From an uncultured Chloroflexota bacterium (lineage in GTDB: Bacteria > Chloroflexota > Chloroflexia > Thermomicrobiales > UBA6265): DNA of 64,000 nt. Position 1 is the stretch's first letter; every line of letters begins with the position of its first letter. The notes beneath the pieces are model-generated. The model ran no database searches, was not told the origin of the DNA, and worked only from the letters and a program-made list of their open reading frames with translations. Location of the stretch: NCBI GenBank assembly GCA_937901745.1, contig CALGSZ010000096.1:62001-126000 (forward strand), read 5' to 3'. Made by a program: the position numbers and the translations under genes. Shown in pieces: positions 22,047 to 29,699 of this stretch.

Positions 22047-22745
22047 TCGGCACAATCGGAGTCGTCACAATCCACACCTGCTCTGACTGTCGAGTTCAAG
22101 ACACGGGAGCAAGCCACCTACGAGGCGCTGCGGCGAGCGATCATCCAGGGCCGCTGGGGTCAGGGTGAGGCGCTGGTCGTCAGCCACCTGGCGACCGAGC
22201 TTGGCGTCAGCCGCATAACTGTCACCAACGCGCTCAAGCGGCTCGCAGGCGAAGGGTTCGTGGTGCTGACTCCCCATAAGGAAGCCGCCGTCGCGCCACT
22301 CGAGCCGAAGGATATTCGCGAGATCTACCTCATGCGCGCCGAGCTCGAGGCCCTCTCGGCCAGGGAGGCCGCGCACCGCGTGACGAAGGGCGACCTTGAC
22401 GATCTCCGCGCTCTTAACGACGAGATTGCCCGGCTCCGCGCTCAGCCCGAGCCAGACATCCGCGCCATCCGCGCGATCGACCTCGCTTTCCACCGCCGCC
22501 TGCGTCAGATCCCCGATATGCCGCGCCTGTCCCAAACGCTCCAAAACCTCGCGGACCAGTGTGAGGGCTATCGCGCTCGACTACTCGACTTACGTCTCCT
22601 CGCCATGCCAACAGCGGAGCGCCATCTCCCTATCATTGCCGCGCTCGAGGCACACGACAGCTCGTTGGCAGCGGAGCTCATGCGTGTTCACGTGCTCGAA
22701 GGGATGGAGGCAGTCCTCTCCACCCTTTCTACGGACGGAACGTAG
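22041..22745 (+). CDS. GntR-family transcriptional regulator (FCD type)
   Basis: A 234-residue regulator. A GntR winged helix spans about residues 18-85, with YEALRRAIIQGRW followed by LATELGVSRITVTNALKRLAGEGFV. An all-helical FCD effector domain spans about 95-225, with YLMRAELEALSAREAA and the metal/ligand-type HRRLRQIP and RHLPIIAALEAHD segments. The frame is open upstream to 21969, but the ATG at 22041 fits the family and coincides with the predicted transcription start, so the mRNA is probably leaderless. The downstream genes (ABC transporter, aldo-keto reductase, FAD oxidoreductase) run in the same direction and are the likely targets. The ligand is probably the transported compound. 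Confidence 0.9.
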   Translation: MQSAQSESSQSTPALTVEFKTREQATYEALRRAIIQGRWGQGEALVVSHLATELGVSRITVTNALKRLAGEGFVVLTPHKEAAVAPLEPKDIREIYLMRAELEALSAREAAHRVTKGDLDDLRALNDEIARLRAQPEPDIRAIRAIDLAFHRRLRQIPDMPRLSQTLQNLADQCEGYRARLLDLRLLAMPTAERHLPIIAALEAHDSSLAAELMRVHVLEGMEAVLSTLSTDGT

Positions 22746-22821
22746 CGACCATCCGATGTGGTGATCGGGGCCGGTGGAGGGACCATCGGTCGGCTGCGCT
22801 GAGGAAGGAGGCATTGGTTCA

Positions 22822-24417
22822 ATGGAGAGCCCGGCTCAGGAATCCGGACGGCGGATTTACGAGCTCGTTCGGCGTCGGCGCGAAGGTACGATTTCGCGAC
22901 GCGCCTTCGTGCAGGCGGTTACGGCGCTGGGCCTGAGCATGCCGCTCGCGGCCATGCTCGAGCGTCGAGGTCTGGCCGCGCTGCAGGAGTCCGCGCCGAG
23001 CGGTGAGATCACGATCGTCCTGCCGCGGAGCCTCGTCGCGCTCGATCCCCACGGGGCACAGAGCGTCGAAGAGGCCACAGCGGTGATCTCCTCGCATGTC
23101 TTCGACACGCTCGTGGTCCGCGATGCCGCGACCGGAGAGCTCCAGCCGCGACTCGCCACCTCGTGGCAAGCGATCGACGAGACGACTTGGGAGTTCAAGC
23201 TGCGGGAGGGCGTGACCTGGCACGACGGCACGCCGTTCACCTCGGCCGACGTCAAGGCATCGCTCGAGCGCGTCCAGTCCCTGGAAGGCCCGCTGGCGCC
23301 GCTGTGGGCGCTCGTCACCGAGGTGCAGACGCCGGACGACTTGACGGTCATCTTCAAGACCAGCGAGCCGCAGGGCACGATCCCTGTCAGCGCCGCGCTG
23401 TTCTTCGTCACACCGGCCGCGCACTCCAACGACGAGGGCTTCTTCGATAACCCGATCGGCATTGGCCCGTACAAGTTCGTCTCCTGGGTGCGGGACAGCG
23501 AGCTTCGCCTCGAAGCCATCCCGGATCACTGGGCCGGCGCGCCGGGCGTGCAGACGCTCGTCTTCCGTGATATTCCGGAAGTGTCCGCGCGCGTGACCGC
23601 GCTCGAGACGGGCGAGATCGACTTCACCTTCGGTCTGCCGGCCGACCAGCTTCCGGCGCTCGCGGAGAACTCTGAGCTCAGGATCGATTCGACGCCGTCC
23701 TACGCCTATTACTTCAACTGGTTCAACTGCTCGCGCGAGCCATTCACCGATGCGCGCGTTCGCCGCGCGATGGCGCATGCCCTCGACCTCGACACCATCG
23801 TCAACGACCTGCTGCAAGGCGTGGGTGTCCGCGCGCAGGCTCCCATCCCCTCGACCATCTTCGGCTTCGCTCCGCAGACGCCGTACGAGTATGATCCGGA
23901 GAAGGCCAAGGCGTTACTCGCCGAGGCCGGGTTGGAGAACGGGTTCGAGACGCACGTTATCTGGAATCCGGGCTCCGGGCCGCAGGACCGCGAGCTTGTC
24001 CAAGCGATGATCTCGTACTGGGCGGAGATCGGGGTCACCGTCGAGAGCCGGGAGATGGAGCGCGCGGCCTGGCTCGATGCGCTCCTGGCGCTCGACTGGG
24101 ACATGGACTTCCAGACCAACACGGTCCGCACGGGCGACGCCGACTTCACCCTCCGGCGCCTGTACGTCTCGTCGGCAAACCGCACCGGCTACGCGAATCC
24201 CGAGCTCGACACGATCCTGGTCGAGGCCGCGGCCGCTGCCGATCCGGCCCGCCGGCAGGAGCTGTACGCGCAGGCCTGCAAAATCATCTGGGATGACGCG
24301 GTCGGAATCTTCCCGTTCGAGCTGCTGGAGAACTACGTCTATCGCACGCGCTTGACGGATTTCGTTCCGACGCCGAGCGCCGTGCCGGTCTTCACCTCTG
24401 TGAAGATCGCTGAGTAA
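22822..24417 (+). CDS. ABC transporter substrate-binding protein, family 5 (peptide/opine)
   Basis: An exported solute-binding protein of 531 residues from the DppA/OppA class (SBP_bac_5). The N-terminus has a Tat-like motif, SRRAFVQAVTALGLSMPL (about residues 25-42). Mature landmarks are SLVALDPHGAQSVEE, LATSWQAIDETTWEFKLREG, VTWHDGTPFTSADV and the GIGPYKFVSW segment. Such proteins capture di- or oligopeptides, opines or plant sugars outside the membrane. The start is the ATG at 22822, which has AAGGAGG ten bases upstream. It follows the regulator gene and precedes two permease genes. A perfect 12-bp inverted repeat lies between it and the first permease and may set its higher expression. 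Confidence 0.92.
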   Translation: MESPAQESGRRIYELVRRRREGTISRRAFVQAVTALGLSMPLAAMLERRGLAALQESAPSGEITIVLPRSLVALDPHGAQSVEEATAVISSHVFDTLVVRDAATGELQPRLATSWQAIDETTWEFKLREGVTWHDGTPFTSADVKASLERVQSLEGPLAPLWALVTEVQTPDDLTVIFKTSEPQGTIPVSAALFFVTPAAHSNDEGFFDNPIGIGPYKFVSWVRDSELRLEAIPDHWAGAPGVQTLVFRDIPEVSARVTALETGEIDFTFGLPADQLPALAENSELRIDSTPSYAYYFNWFNCSREPFTDARVRRAMAHALDLDTIVNDLLQGVGVRAQAPIPSTIFGFAPQTPYEYDPEKAKALLAEAGLENGFETHVIWNPGSGPQDRELVQAMISYWAEIGVTVESREMERAAWLDALLALDWDMDFQTNTVRTGDADFTLRRLYVSSANRTGYANPELDTILVEAAAAADPARRQELYAQACKIIWDDAVGIFPFELLENYVYRTRLTDFVPTPSAVPVFTSVKIAE

Positions 24418-24425
24418 GTTCGGGT

Positions 24426-24496
24426 CAGGAGTCTCGGGTCGGGCTGTCATGGGCCACGCGACGTATGGGCTCAGGCAGTCTGATCCGAGACTCCTG
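24426..24496 (+). promoter_or_regulatory. Intercistronic stem-loop between binding protein and permease
   Basis: CAGGAGTCTCGG at 24426-24437 is exactly mirrored by CCGAGACTCCTG at 24485-24496, with a 47-base loop and no T-tract. It starts 8 bases after the binding-protein stop and ends 23 bases before the permease start. Structures like this in ABC operons stabilise the upstream mRNA or partly terminate transcription, giving more binding protein than permease. Confidence 0.55.
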
Positions 24497-24519
24497 TCCG
24501 CTGATTGCGGGACACGCGC

Positions 24520-25440
24520 ATGACGCCATATCTCCTGCGCCGCTTCGCCTACGCCATCTTCGTGCTCTGGGGCGCACTGACGATCATCTTTGTCACGATC
24601 CGGATCGTGCCTGGCGACCCGGCCTCGATGATGCTCGGCGCTGGGGCGACGGAGGAGGATGTCGCCGCACTGCGACATCGGCTTGGCCTGGATGAGCCAT
24701 TGCCGGTGCAATACGTGCAATTCCTTGGCGATGCCATCAGGCTCGATTTTGGCAACTCACTTTGGCTCAACCGCCCGGTCTTGAGCTCGATCGGCGAGCG
24801 AATCACGGCCACGGCTCGCTTGGCGGTCACGGCGATGGCGATCGCTCTCCTCGTCAGCTTTCCACTCGGCATCTTGGCCGCGCTCAAGAAGCGCACGTTC
24901 ATTGACGGGCTCGTCTCGGTCGTCTCACTCCTCGGGCAATCGGTGCCGAGTTTCTGGCTCGGCATAATGTTGATCCTCGTCTTCGCGCGCCAATTGCGCC
25001 TGCTGCCGAGCGCCGGCTCGGACACATGGAAACACCTCGTCCTGCCGTCGGTGACGTTGGCGCTGCCATTGATCGGCGTGCTGACCCGGCTGGTGCGGAG
25101 CGGGCTACTCGAAGTGATGTACGAGGATTACATCCGCACGGCGCGCGCGAAAGGGTTGGATCCGCGCTCGGTTCTGGTTCGGCACGCGCTGCGGAACATG
25201 CTGATTCCGGTCGTGACCGTCGCGGGACTCCAGCTCGGCAACTTGCTGGGCGGCACCGTCATCGTGGAGACCGTCTTCGGCTGGCCCGGCATCGGCCGCC
25301 TCCTGGTGGACGCGATCTTCAATCGCGACTACCCGCTCGTACAAGCGGCGATCCTTTGCATCACCGCGACATTCATCACGATCAACCTGATCGTTGATAT
25401 CAGCTACGTCTATCTGGATCCGCGGATTCGGCTCCAATGA
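24520..25440 (+). CDS. ABC transporter permease, DppB type
   Basis: A 306-residue inner-membrane permease with six predicted helices. It starts MTPYLLRRFAYAIFVLWGALTIIFV, the classical DppB/OppB N-terminus, continues with RIVPGDPA and contains the LGQSVPSFWLGIML segment. The cytoplasmic EAA loop is YIRTARAKGLDPRSVLVRHALRN, which docks on an ATPase. The end matches ETVFGWPGIGRLLVDAIFNRDYPLVQ. It pairs with the DppC-type protein encoded next. The first bases of that gene overlap this stop (ATGA), which implies translational coupling. No ATPase gene lies in the cluster, so it must borrow one from elsewhere. Confidence 0.92.
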   Translation: MTPYLLRRFAYAIFVLWGALTIIFVTIRIVPGDPASMMLGAGATEEDVAALRHRLGLDEPLPVQYVQFLGDAIRLDFGNSLWLNRPVLSSIGERITATARLAVTAMAIALLVSFPLGILAALKKRTFIDGLVSVVSLLGQSVPSFWLGIMLILVFARQLRLLPSAGSDTWKHLVLPSVTLALPLIGVLTRLVRSGLLEVMYEDYIRTARAKGLDPRSVLVRHALRNMLIPVVTVAGLQLGNLLGGTVIVETVFGWPGIGRLLVDAIFNRDYPLVQAAILCITATFITINLIVDISYVYLDPRIRLQ

Positions 25441-26369
25441 TGACTAGTACGGCTTCCAACACGGCAGAAAGCGCCGGACTCGAGACCTCTCCTCCGACGC
25501 AGGGGGCACTCGCGACCGGCGCCCGTAAGCGGCGCGGCCACAACCGGGAGCTTCGGCTCTTTCTCTGGTCATTGCCAATCATCGTCTTCGTCCTCGCCGC
25601 GATCGTCGGACCGATGGTGGTCGAGTATGACCCGGTCAAGGTTCGCACCGGCGACCGGCTCAAGCCGCCCGGCGCGATCCTGCGCGACGGCTCTCGCGCC
25701 TGGCTTGGCACCGATCAGGTCGGCCGGGACATGCTCGCCCAAGTTCTGCAAGGCGCGCGCATCTCGCTGCTCGTTGGCGCGGCAACGGTACTCTTCGCCG
25801 GGCTGATCGGTCTGGTCATGGGCACGCTGGCCGGCTTCTACGGCGGGTTTCTGGACGCCTTGTTGATGCGCCTGGCCGACATCCAGCTCGCCTTCCCGTC
25901 GATCTTGCTGGCGATCATGATCGCGGCGGTGCTCGGCCCGAGCGTCGCCAATGTCATCATCACGCTGTCGCTGACGCGTTGGGTCACGTTTGGCCGCGTC
26001 GCGCGAGCCGCGACGCTCTCGGCCAAAGAGCGCGATTACGTCATCGCCGCCCGCTCGATGGGCGCGGGAACACCTCGCCTCCTTCGCTGGCACATCGTCC
26101 CCTCGACGATCGCTCCGCTCATCGTCATCGCGACCGTCGAAGTCGGGTTGGTCATCATCGCCGAGGCATCGCTGAGCTTCCTCGGTCTCGGTACGCCGCC
26201 GGACCAGCCGTCCTGGGGACAGACGGTGGCGCATGGCCGCGACTATCTCAACCGCGCTTGGTGGATCGCGACCATGCCAGGGCTTGCCCTCAGCATCGTC
26301 GTCTTGTCAGTCGGCGCGTTTGGCGATCGCCTGCGCGACTATCTCGATCCGCGCATGCGCGGAGCATGA
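25437..26369 (+). CDS. ABC transporter permease, DppC type
   Basis: A 310-residue permease with a polar N-terminus of about 45 residues, then six hydrophobic helices. Family markers are WLGTDQVGRDMLAQVLQGAR after the first helix, the EAA loop YVIAARSMGAGTPRLLRWHI and the C-terminal EASLSFLGLGTPPDQPSWG. It forms the channel with the DppB-type partner, whose stop codon it overlaps by four bases. The next gene is an aldo-keto reductase 33 bases downstream, not the usual pair of ATPases (DppD/DppF), so the transporter is incomplete at this locus. Confidence 0.93.
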   Translation: MMTSTASNTAESAGLETSPPTQGALATGARKRRGHNRELRLFLWSLPIIVFVLAAIVGPMVVEYDPVKVRTGDRLKPPGAILRDGSRAWLGTDQVGRDMLAQVLQGARISLLVGAATVLFAGLIGLVMGTLAGFYGGFLDALLMRLADIQLAFPSILLAIMIAAVLGPSVANVIITLSLTRWVTFGRVARAATLSAKERDYVIAARSMGAGTPRLLRWHIVPSTIAPLIVIATVEVGLVIIAEASLSFLGLGTPPDQPSWGQTVAHGRDYLNRAWWIATMPGLALSIVVLSVGAFGDRLRDYLDPRMRGA

Positions 26370-26402
26370 CCATCTAGCACAGGAGCGGCAAGGCAGGAGA
26401 CG

Positions 26403-27401
26403 ATGAGTCAGATGGAGTATCGGTGCTTCGGCGCAACGGATATCAAGACATCAGCGATCGGCTTCGGCACCTGGCCGATCGGCGGCGCGCGCTACGGCCC
26501 GAGCGACGACGCGAGCGCCATCCGCGCGCTCCAGACCGCGCTCGACCTGGGTATCACGTGCTTTGACACCGCTCCGTCCTATGGGAACGGGCACGCCGAG
26601 GAGCTCCTGGCAACCGCGCTGGGATCGCGCCGGCACGAGGCGCTCATCGTCACCAAGGGCGGCTTGATCTGGGACGAGCATAGCCGCGTCCTCGGTCACG
26701 ACAGCCGGCGGGAGCACCTCGAGAATGTGCTGGAAGGCAGCTTGCGCCGCCTTCGCACCGATTATGTCGATCTCTATCTCATCCACTGGCCGGACCCGGC
26801 CACGCCGCTCGAGGATGTCGCCAAGTCGCTCGAGTCGTTCGTCGCGAGCGGCAAAGCGCGGGCGATCGGTGTCTCGAACTTCACCGGCGCGCAGCTTCGC
26901 GAGCTTTCGGCAGCGCTCCGGACGACGCGGCTGGTCGTCAACCAGGTGAGCTTCAGCCTTTTCGATCGGCGTTGGGCGAACGACTCCTTCGGCGTCTGCC
27001 GGGAGCTGGGCATCGGTGCAATGGCCTACGGGCCGTTGGCTCACGGTCTGCTCGCCGGCGCGATCACCCGCGAAACGACCTTTGATCCCACGGACTGGCG
27101 CGCCGCCGGCGTCATCTTCGGGCAGCCGCTCTTGACACCCGAGAACCGCCCACACAACCACGATGTCGTTGACCGCTTGACCGAACTCGCGTCCAGCAAG
27201 GGAGCGACGCTCGCGCAGCTGGCGATTGCGTGGGTCCTGCGGCACTCGCCGGTGGCGGTCGCGCTCGTCGGCGCGCGCACGGAAGGCGAGATCGTGGAGG
27301 CCGCCGGCGCGGTCGACGTCAAGCTGAGCGATGAGGACATTGCCGCAATCGAGGAGATCATGTCCCATGCCGCTGGCATGATGAGCAAGCTTTCGAGCTA
27401 G
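26403..27401 (+). CDS. Aldo/keto reductase
   Basis: A 332-residue NADPH-dependent TIM-barrel oxidoreductase. The catalytic tetrad is visible: Asp55 and Tyr60 in FDTAPSYG, Lys85 in VTKGG and His128 in LIHWPD. The C-terminal cofactor segment GARTEGEIVEAAGAVD is standard. It belongs to the broad group that acts on sugars and aldehydes, and the substrate is not deducible. The start is the ATG at 26403 with GGCAGGAG just upstream. It lies 33 bases after the permease gene in what looks like one transport and catabolism operon, together with the FAD oxidoreductase gene that follows. Confidence 0.92.
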   Translation: MSQMEYRCFGATDIKTSAIGFGTWPIGGARYGPSDDASAIRALQTALDLGITCFDTAPSYGNGHAEELLATALGSRRHEALIVTKGGLIWDEHSRVLGHDSRREHLENVLEGSLRRLRTDYVDLYLIHWPDPATPLEDVAKSLESFVASGKARAIGVSNFTGAQLRELSAALRTTRLVVNQVSFSLFDRRWANDSFGVCRELGIGAMAYGPLAHGLLAGAITRETTFDPTDWRAAGVIFGQPLLTPENRPHNHDVVDRLTELASSKGATLAQLAIAWVLRHSPVAVALVGARTEGEIVEAAGAVDVKLSDEDIAAIEEIMSHAAGMMSKLSS

Positions 27402-27550
27402 CACGTGGAATCGGGGGGGGTGAGTCGAGAGCAAGGTACTTCACGCGAAGCCGACGGAGCGATCCGGCAGGCTTGATAGGTTTGTCATGGTAGGTCGTAG
27501 GTTTTCGGCAGTCGCATCCCGGACGGAGCCGGGGACAGGAGCACGAGAAC

Positions 27551-28951
27551 GTGACCACGTCGATTCGTTACGAGCGTGACCTCGAGGTCGTGGATGGCGG
27601 CGATGTCCTCGTCGTCGGTGGTGGACCAGCGGGTATCGCCGCGGCGATTGCCGCTGCCCGCAACGGCGCGCGAACGACGCTCATCGAGCGGTTCGGCTTT
27701 CTTGGCGGGAACTTGACGGCCGGGCTCGTCGGACCCTGCATGACCTCGTACAGCTGCGACGGGCAGCAGCAGCTGATCAAGGGCATTTTCGAGGAGATGG
27801 TGATCCGGATGGAGCAGATGGGTGGCGCGCTCCATCCCTCGAAGGCGCCTGCCGGCAGCGCCTACAGCGGATTCATCGTCTTCGGCCATGACAAGGTCAC
27901 GCCATTCGATCCCGAGGCGGCCAAGTTCGTGGCGCTCGACATGGTGCGCGAGGCCGGAGTCAACGTTCGTCTGCACACCTTCGTCGCCGACGTCCTCGTG
28001 GAGGGGAAGAAGGTCACCGGGGTCGTCGCGGCCAGCAAGTCGGGGCTGCAAGCCATCAAGGCGCAGGTCATCGTTGACTGCTCCGCCGATGGCGACATCG
28101 CGGCGTGGGCCGGCGCCGCGTATGAGAAGGGACGCGAGGGCGACGGGCTGATGCAGCCGATGACGCTCTTTTTCCGCGTCTGCAACGTTGACGATGAGAA
28201 GGTCGAGGAGTACATCCGCACCCATCCGGACGATTATCGGCCGTTCGCCGCACTCGTCGCCGAGGCGAAGGCGAAGGGTGAATTCCCGATCCCCCGCCGC
28301 GGTATCGGCATCTACAAGACGCTAGAGCCCGGCGTCTGGCGCGTCAATACGACTCGCCTCCACTTCTTCGACGGCACCAATGTCGAAGATCTGACGAAGG
28401 CCGAGATCGAAGGGCGCGAGCAGATCAAGGCGCTGATGAAGTTCTTCCGCAAATGGCTTCCGGGCTTCGAGAACGCCGAGCTGCTCGACACGGCGGCGAC
28501 GATGGGCGTTCGCGAGACGCGCCGGGTCGTCGGTGAGTACATGCTCACGCTGGACGATCTCGCGACGGGGCGGGAGTTCGAGGATGTGGTCGCGCTCTGC
28601 GGCTACCCGGTCGACATCCACAGCCCGACCGATGATGGCGGCGGCGCCGACGGCGAGCTGCCCAGCGCGAATGTCTATCAGATTCCGTACCGCAGCCTCG
28701 TTGTGCGCGATCTCGACAACGTACTCGTCGCCGGACGGTGCGTTTCCGCCACCCACGAGGCGCTGGGCGCGATCCGCGTCATGCCGCCATCGTTCGCGAT
28801 GGGGCAGGCGGCTGGCACCGCGGCCGCGCTCGCGATCGAGTGGGGCTGCACGCCGCGTGACGTTCCAGTGCCGCAGCTGCAGGAGATCCTGGTCCGCCAG
28901 GGCCAGTACCTCGGCGAGCGGTTCGAGAACAAGGCAGCGACTCGCTCGTAA
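27551..28951 (+). CDS. FAD-dependent oxidoreductase (FAD_oxidored family)
   Basis: A 466-residue flavoprotein. The dinucleotide-binding GGGPAG motif is at residues 23-28, followed by LIERFGFLGGNLTAG, whose GGxxT pattern marks the FAD_oxidored (PF12831-like) family. The C-terminal FAD contact reads DLDNVLVAGRCVSATHEALG and then RVMPPSFAMGQAAGTAAAL. Members are poorly characterised and often sit beside sugar or amino-acid transporters. The start is a GTG at 27551, with GGAG upstream. It is the last gene of the GntR-controlled cluster, 149 bases after the aldo-keto reductase, and is followed by a strong hairpin. Confidence 0.88.
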   Translation: MTTSIRYERDLEVVDGGDVLVVGGGPAGIAAAIAAARNGARTTLIERFGFLGGNLTAGLVGPCMTSYSCDGQQQLIKGIFEEMVIRMEQMGGALHPSKAPAGSAYSGFIVFGHDKVTPFDPEAAKFVALDMVREAGVNVRLHTFVADVLVEGKKVTGVVAASKSGLQAIKAQVIVDCSADGDIAAWAGAAYEKGREGDGLMQPMTLFFRVCNVDDEKVEEYIRTHPDDYRPFAALVAEAKAKGEFPIPRRGIGIYKTLEPGVWRVNTTRLHFFDGTNVEDLTKAEIEGREQIKALMKFFRKWLPGFENAELLDTAATMGVRETRRVVGEYMLTLDDLATGREFEDVVALCGYPVDIHSPTDDGGGADGELPSANVYQIPYRSLVVRDLDNVLVAGRCVSATHEALGAIRVMPPSFAMGQAAGTAAALAIEWGCTPRDVPVPQLQEILVRQGQYLGERFENKAATRS

Positions 28952-29001
28952 GTTTGCCGGGCGGTCTCGCGGCAGACATCGCTCGAACGAGGTGAACGCG
29001 A

Positions 29002-29040
29002 AACAGGCTCCGGGCGGCGCGCTGCCTGGAGCCTGTTCCT
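29002..29040 (+). terminator. Hairpin terminator after the FAD oxidoreductase gene
   Basis: A 14-bp stem (AACAGGCTCCGGGC at 29002-29015 with GCCTGGAGCCTGTT at 29024-29037, one G-U pair) closes an 8-base loop and is followed by CCTTTG. It lies 50 bases after the stop of the operon and could also serve the convergent SRPBCC gene. Confidence 0.7.
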
Positions 29041-29098
29041 TTGCCTGAATTTGCCTTGAATTAACAGGCTGGATCGCCTGCTGACCCGGACGCGCCCG

Positions 29099-29554
29099 CT
29101 ACTGGCTCGGCGCGTCGAGCTGCCGGACATAGCGGTCCAGCCGTTCGAGCTCATCGAGGTACACCCCGCGCAGCATGCGGGGCGCGAAAAGCCGCTCGAT
29201 CAAACCGCTGACGCCTGCGCTCTGCCAGGTCGTTTCGAATTGGACCCGGCTACCCGAGCCCTCCGGGACGACGATGAACGTGGTCACCAAGTCTGATTCC
29301 TGGTCGGATTCGCGCAATACGCGACCCGGCTCCGGCTCCTCGACAAGCACGCGGAAATTCCGCGGCCGCCCACCGACGGTGACGGTGAACGCGGCGATCG
29401 TGCCGGCGCCGACGCCTCCTTCCTCGACGCGGTAGTTGGAGAAAGCCGGCGGCAGGATATTCGGATGGTGCTCGCGGTAGTCGCGCAGCACGGCGTAGAT
29501 CCGCTCCGGCGGCGCTTCGATGCTCCGCTCGGCAACGACACGGATCAGTGCCAT
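29099..29554 (-). CDS. SRPBCC-family protein (polyketide cyclase/dehydrase-like)
   Basis: A 151-residue START-like fold protein. It opens with the typical ALIRVVAERSIEAPPERIYAVLRDYREHHP and continues with alternating strands, ending in a long C-terminal helix (about residues 120-148). Such proteins bind hydrophobic ligands in a central cavity. No catalytic residue can be assigned. The start is the ATG at 29554 with GGAGGGCG directly before it; the longer frame to 29617 has no such site. It is a single gene transcribed toward the terminator hairpin at 29002-29040. Confidence 0.85.
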   Translation of the reverse strand: MALIRVVAERSIEAPPERIYAVLRDYREHHPNILPPAFSNYRVEEGGVGAGTIAAFTVTVGGRPRNFRVLVEEPEPGRVLRESDQESDLVTTFIVVPEGSGSRVQFETTWQSAGVSGLIERLFAPRMLRGVYLDELERLDRYVRQLDAPSQ

Positions 29555-29699
29555 CGCCCTCCCCCTCTTTTTCACGCTCCCGACGCGAAGCGCGGCGCCC
29601 CTCTCGCTCAGGGGCATCCCGGCCGAAGGACGCCGATAGCCGCGCTCACGCTCGTCCGTTCCTGACGACCGTTCTCACCACGCGCTTCGGCTCAGGTGG

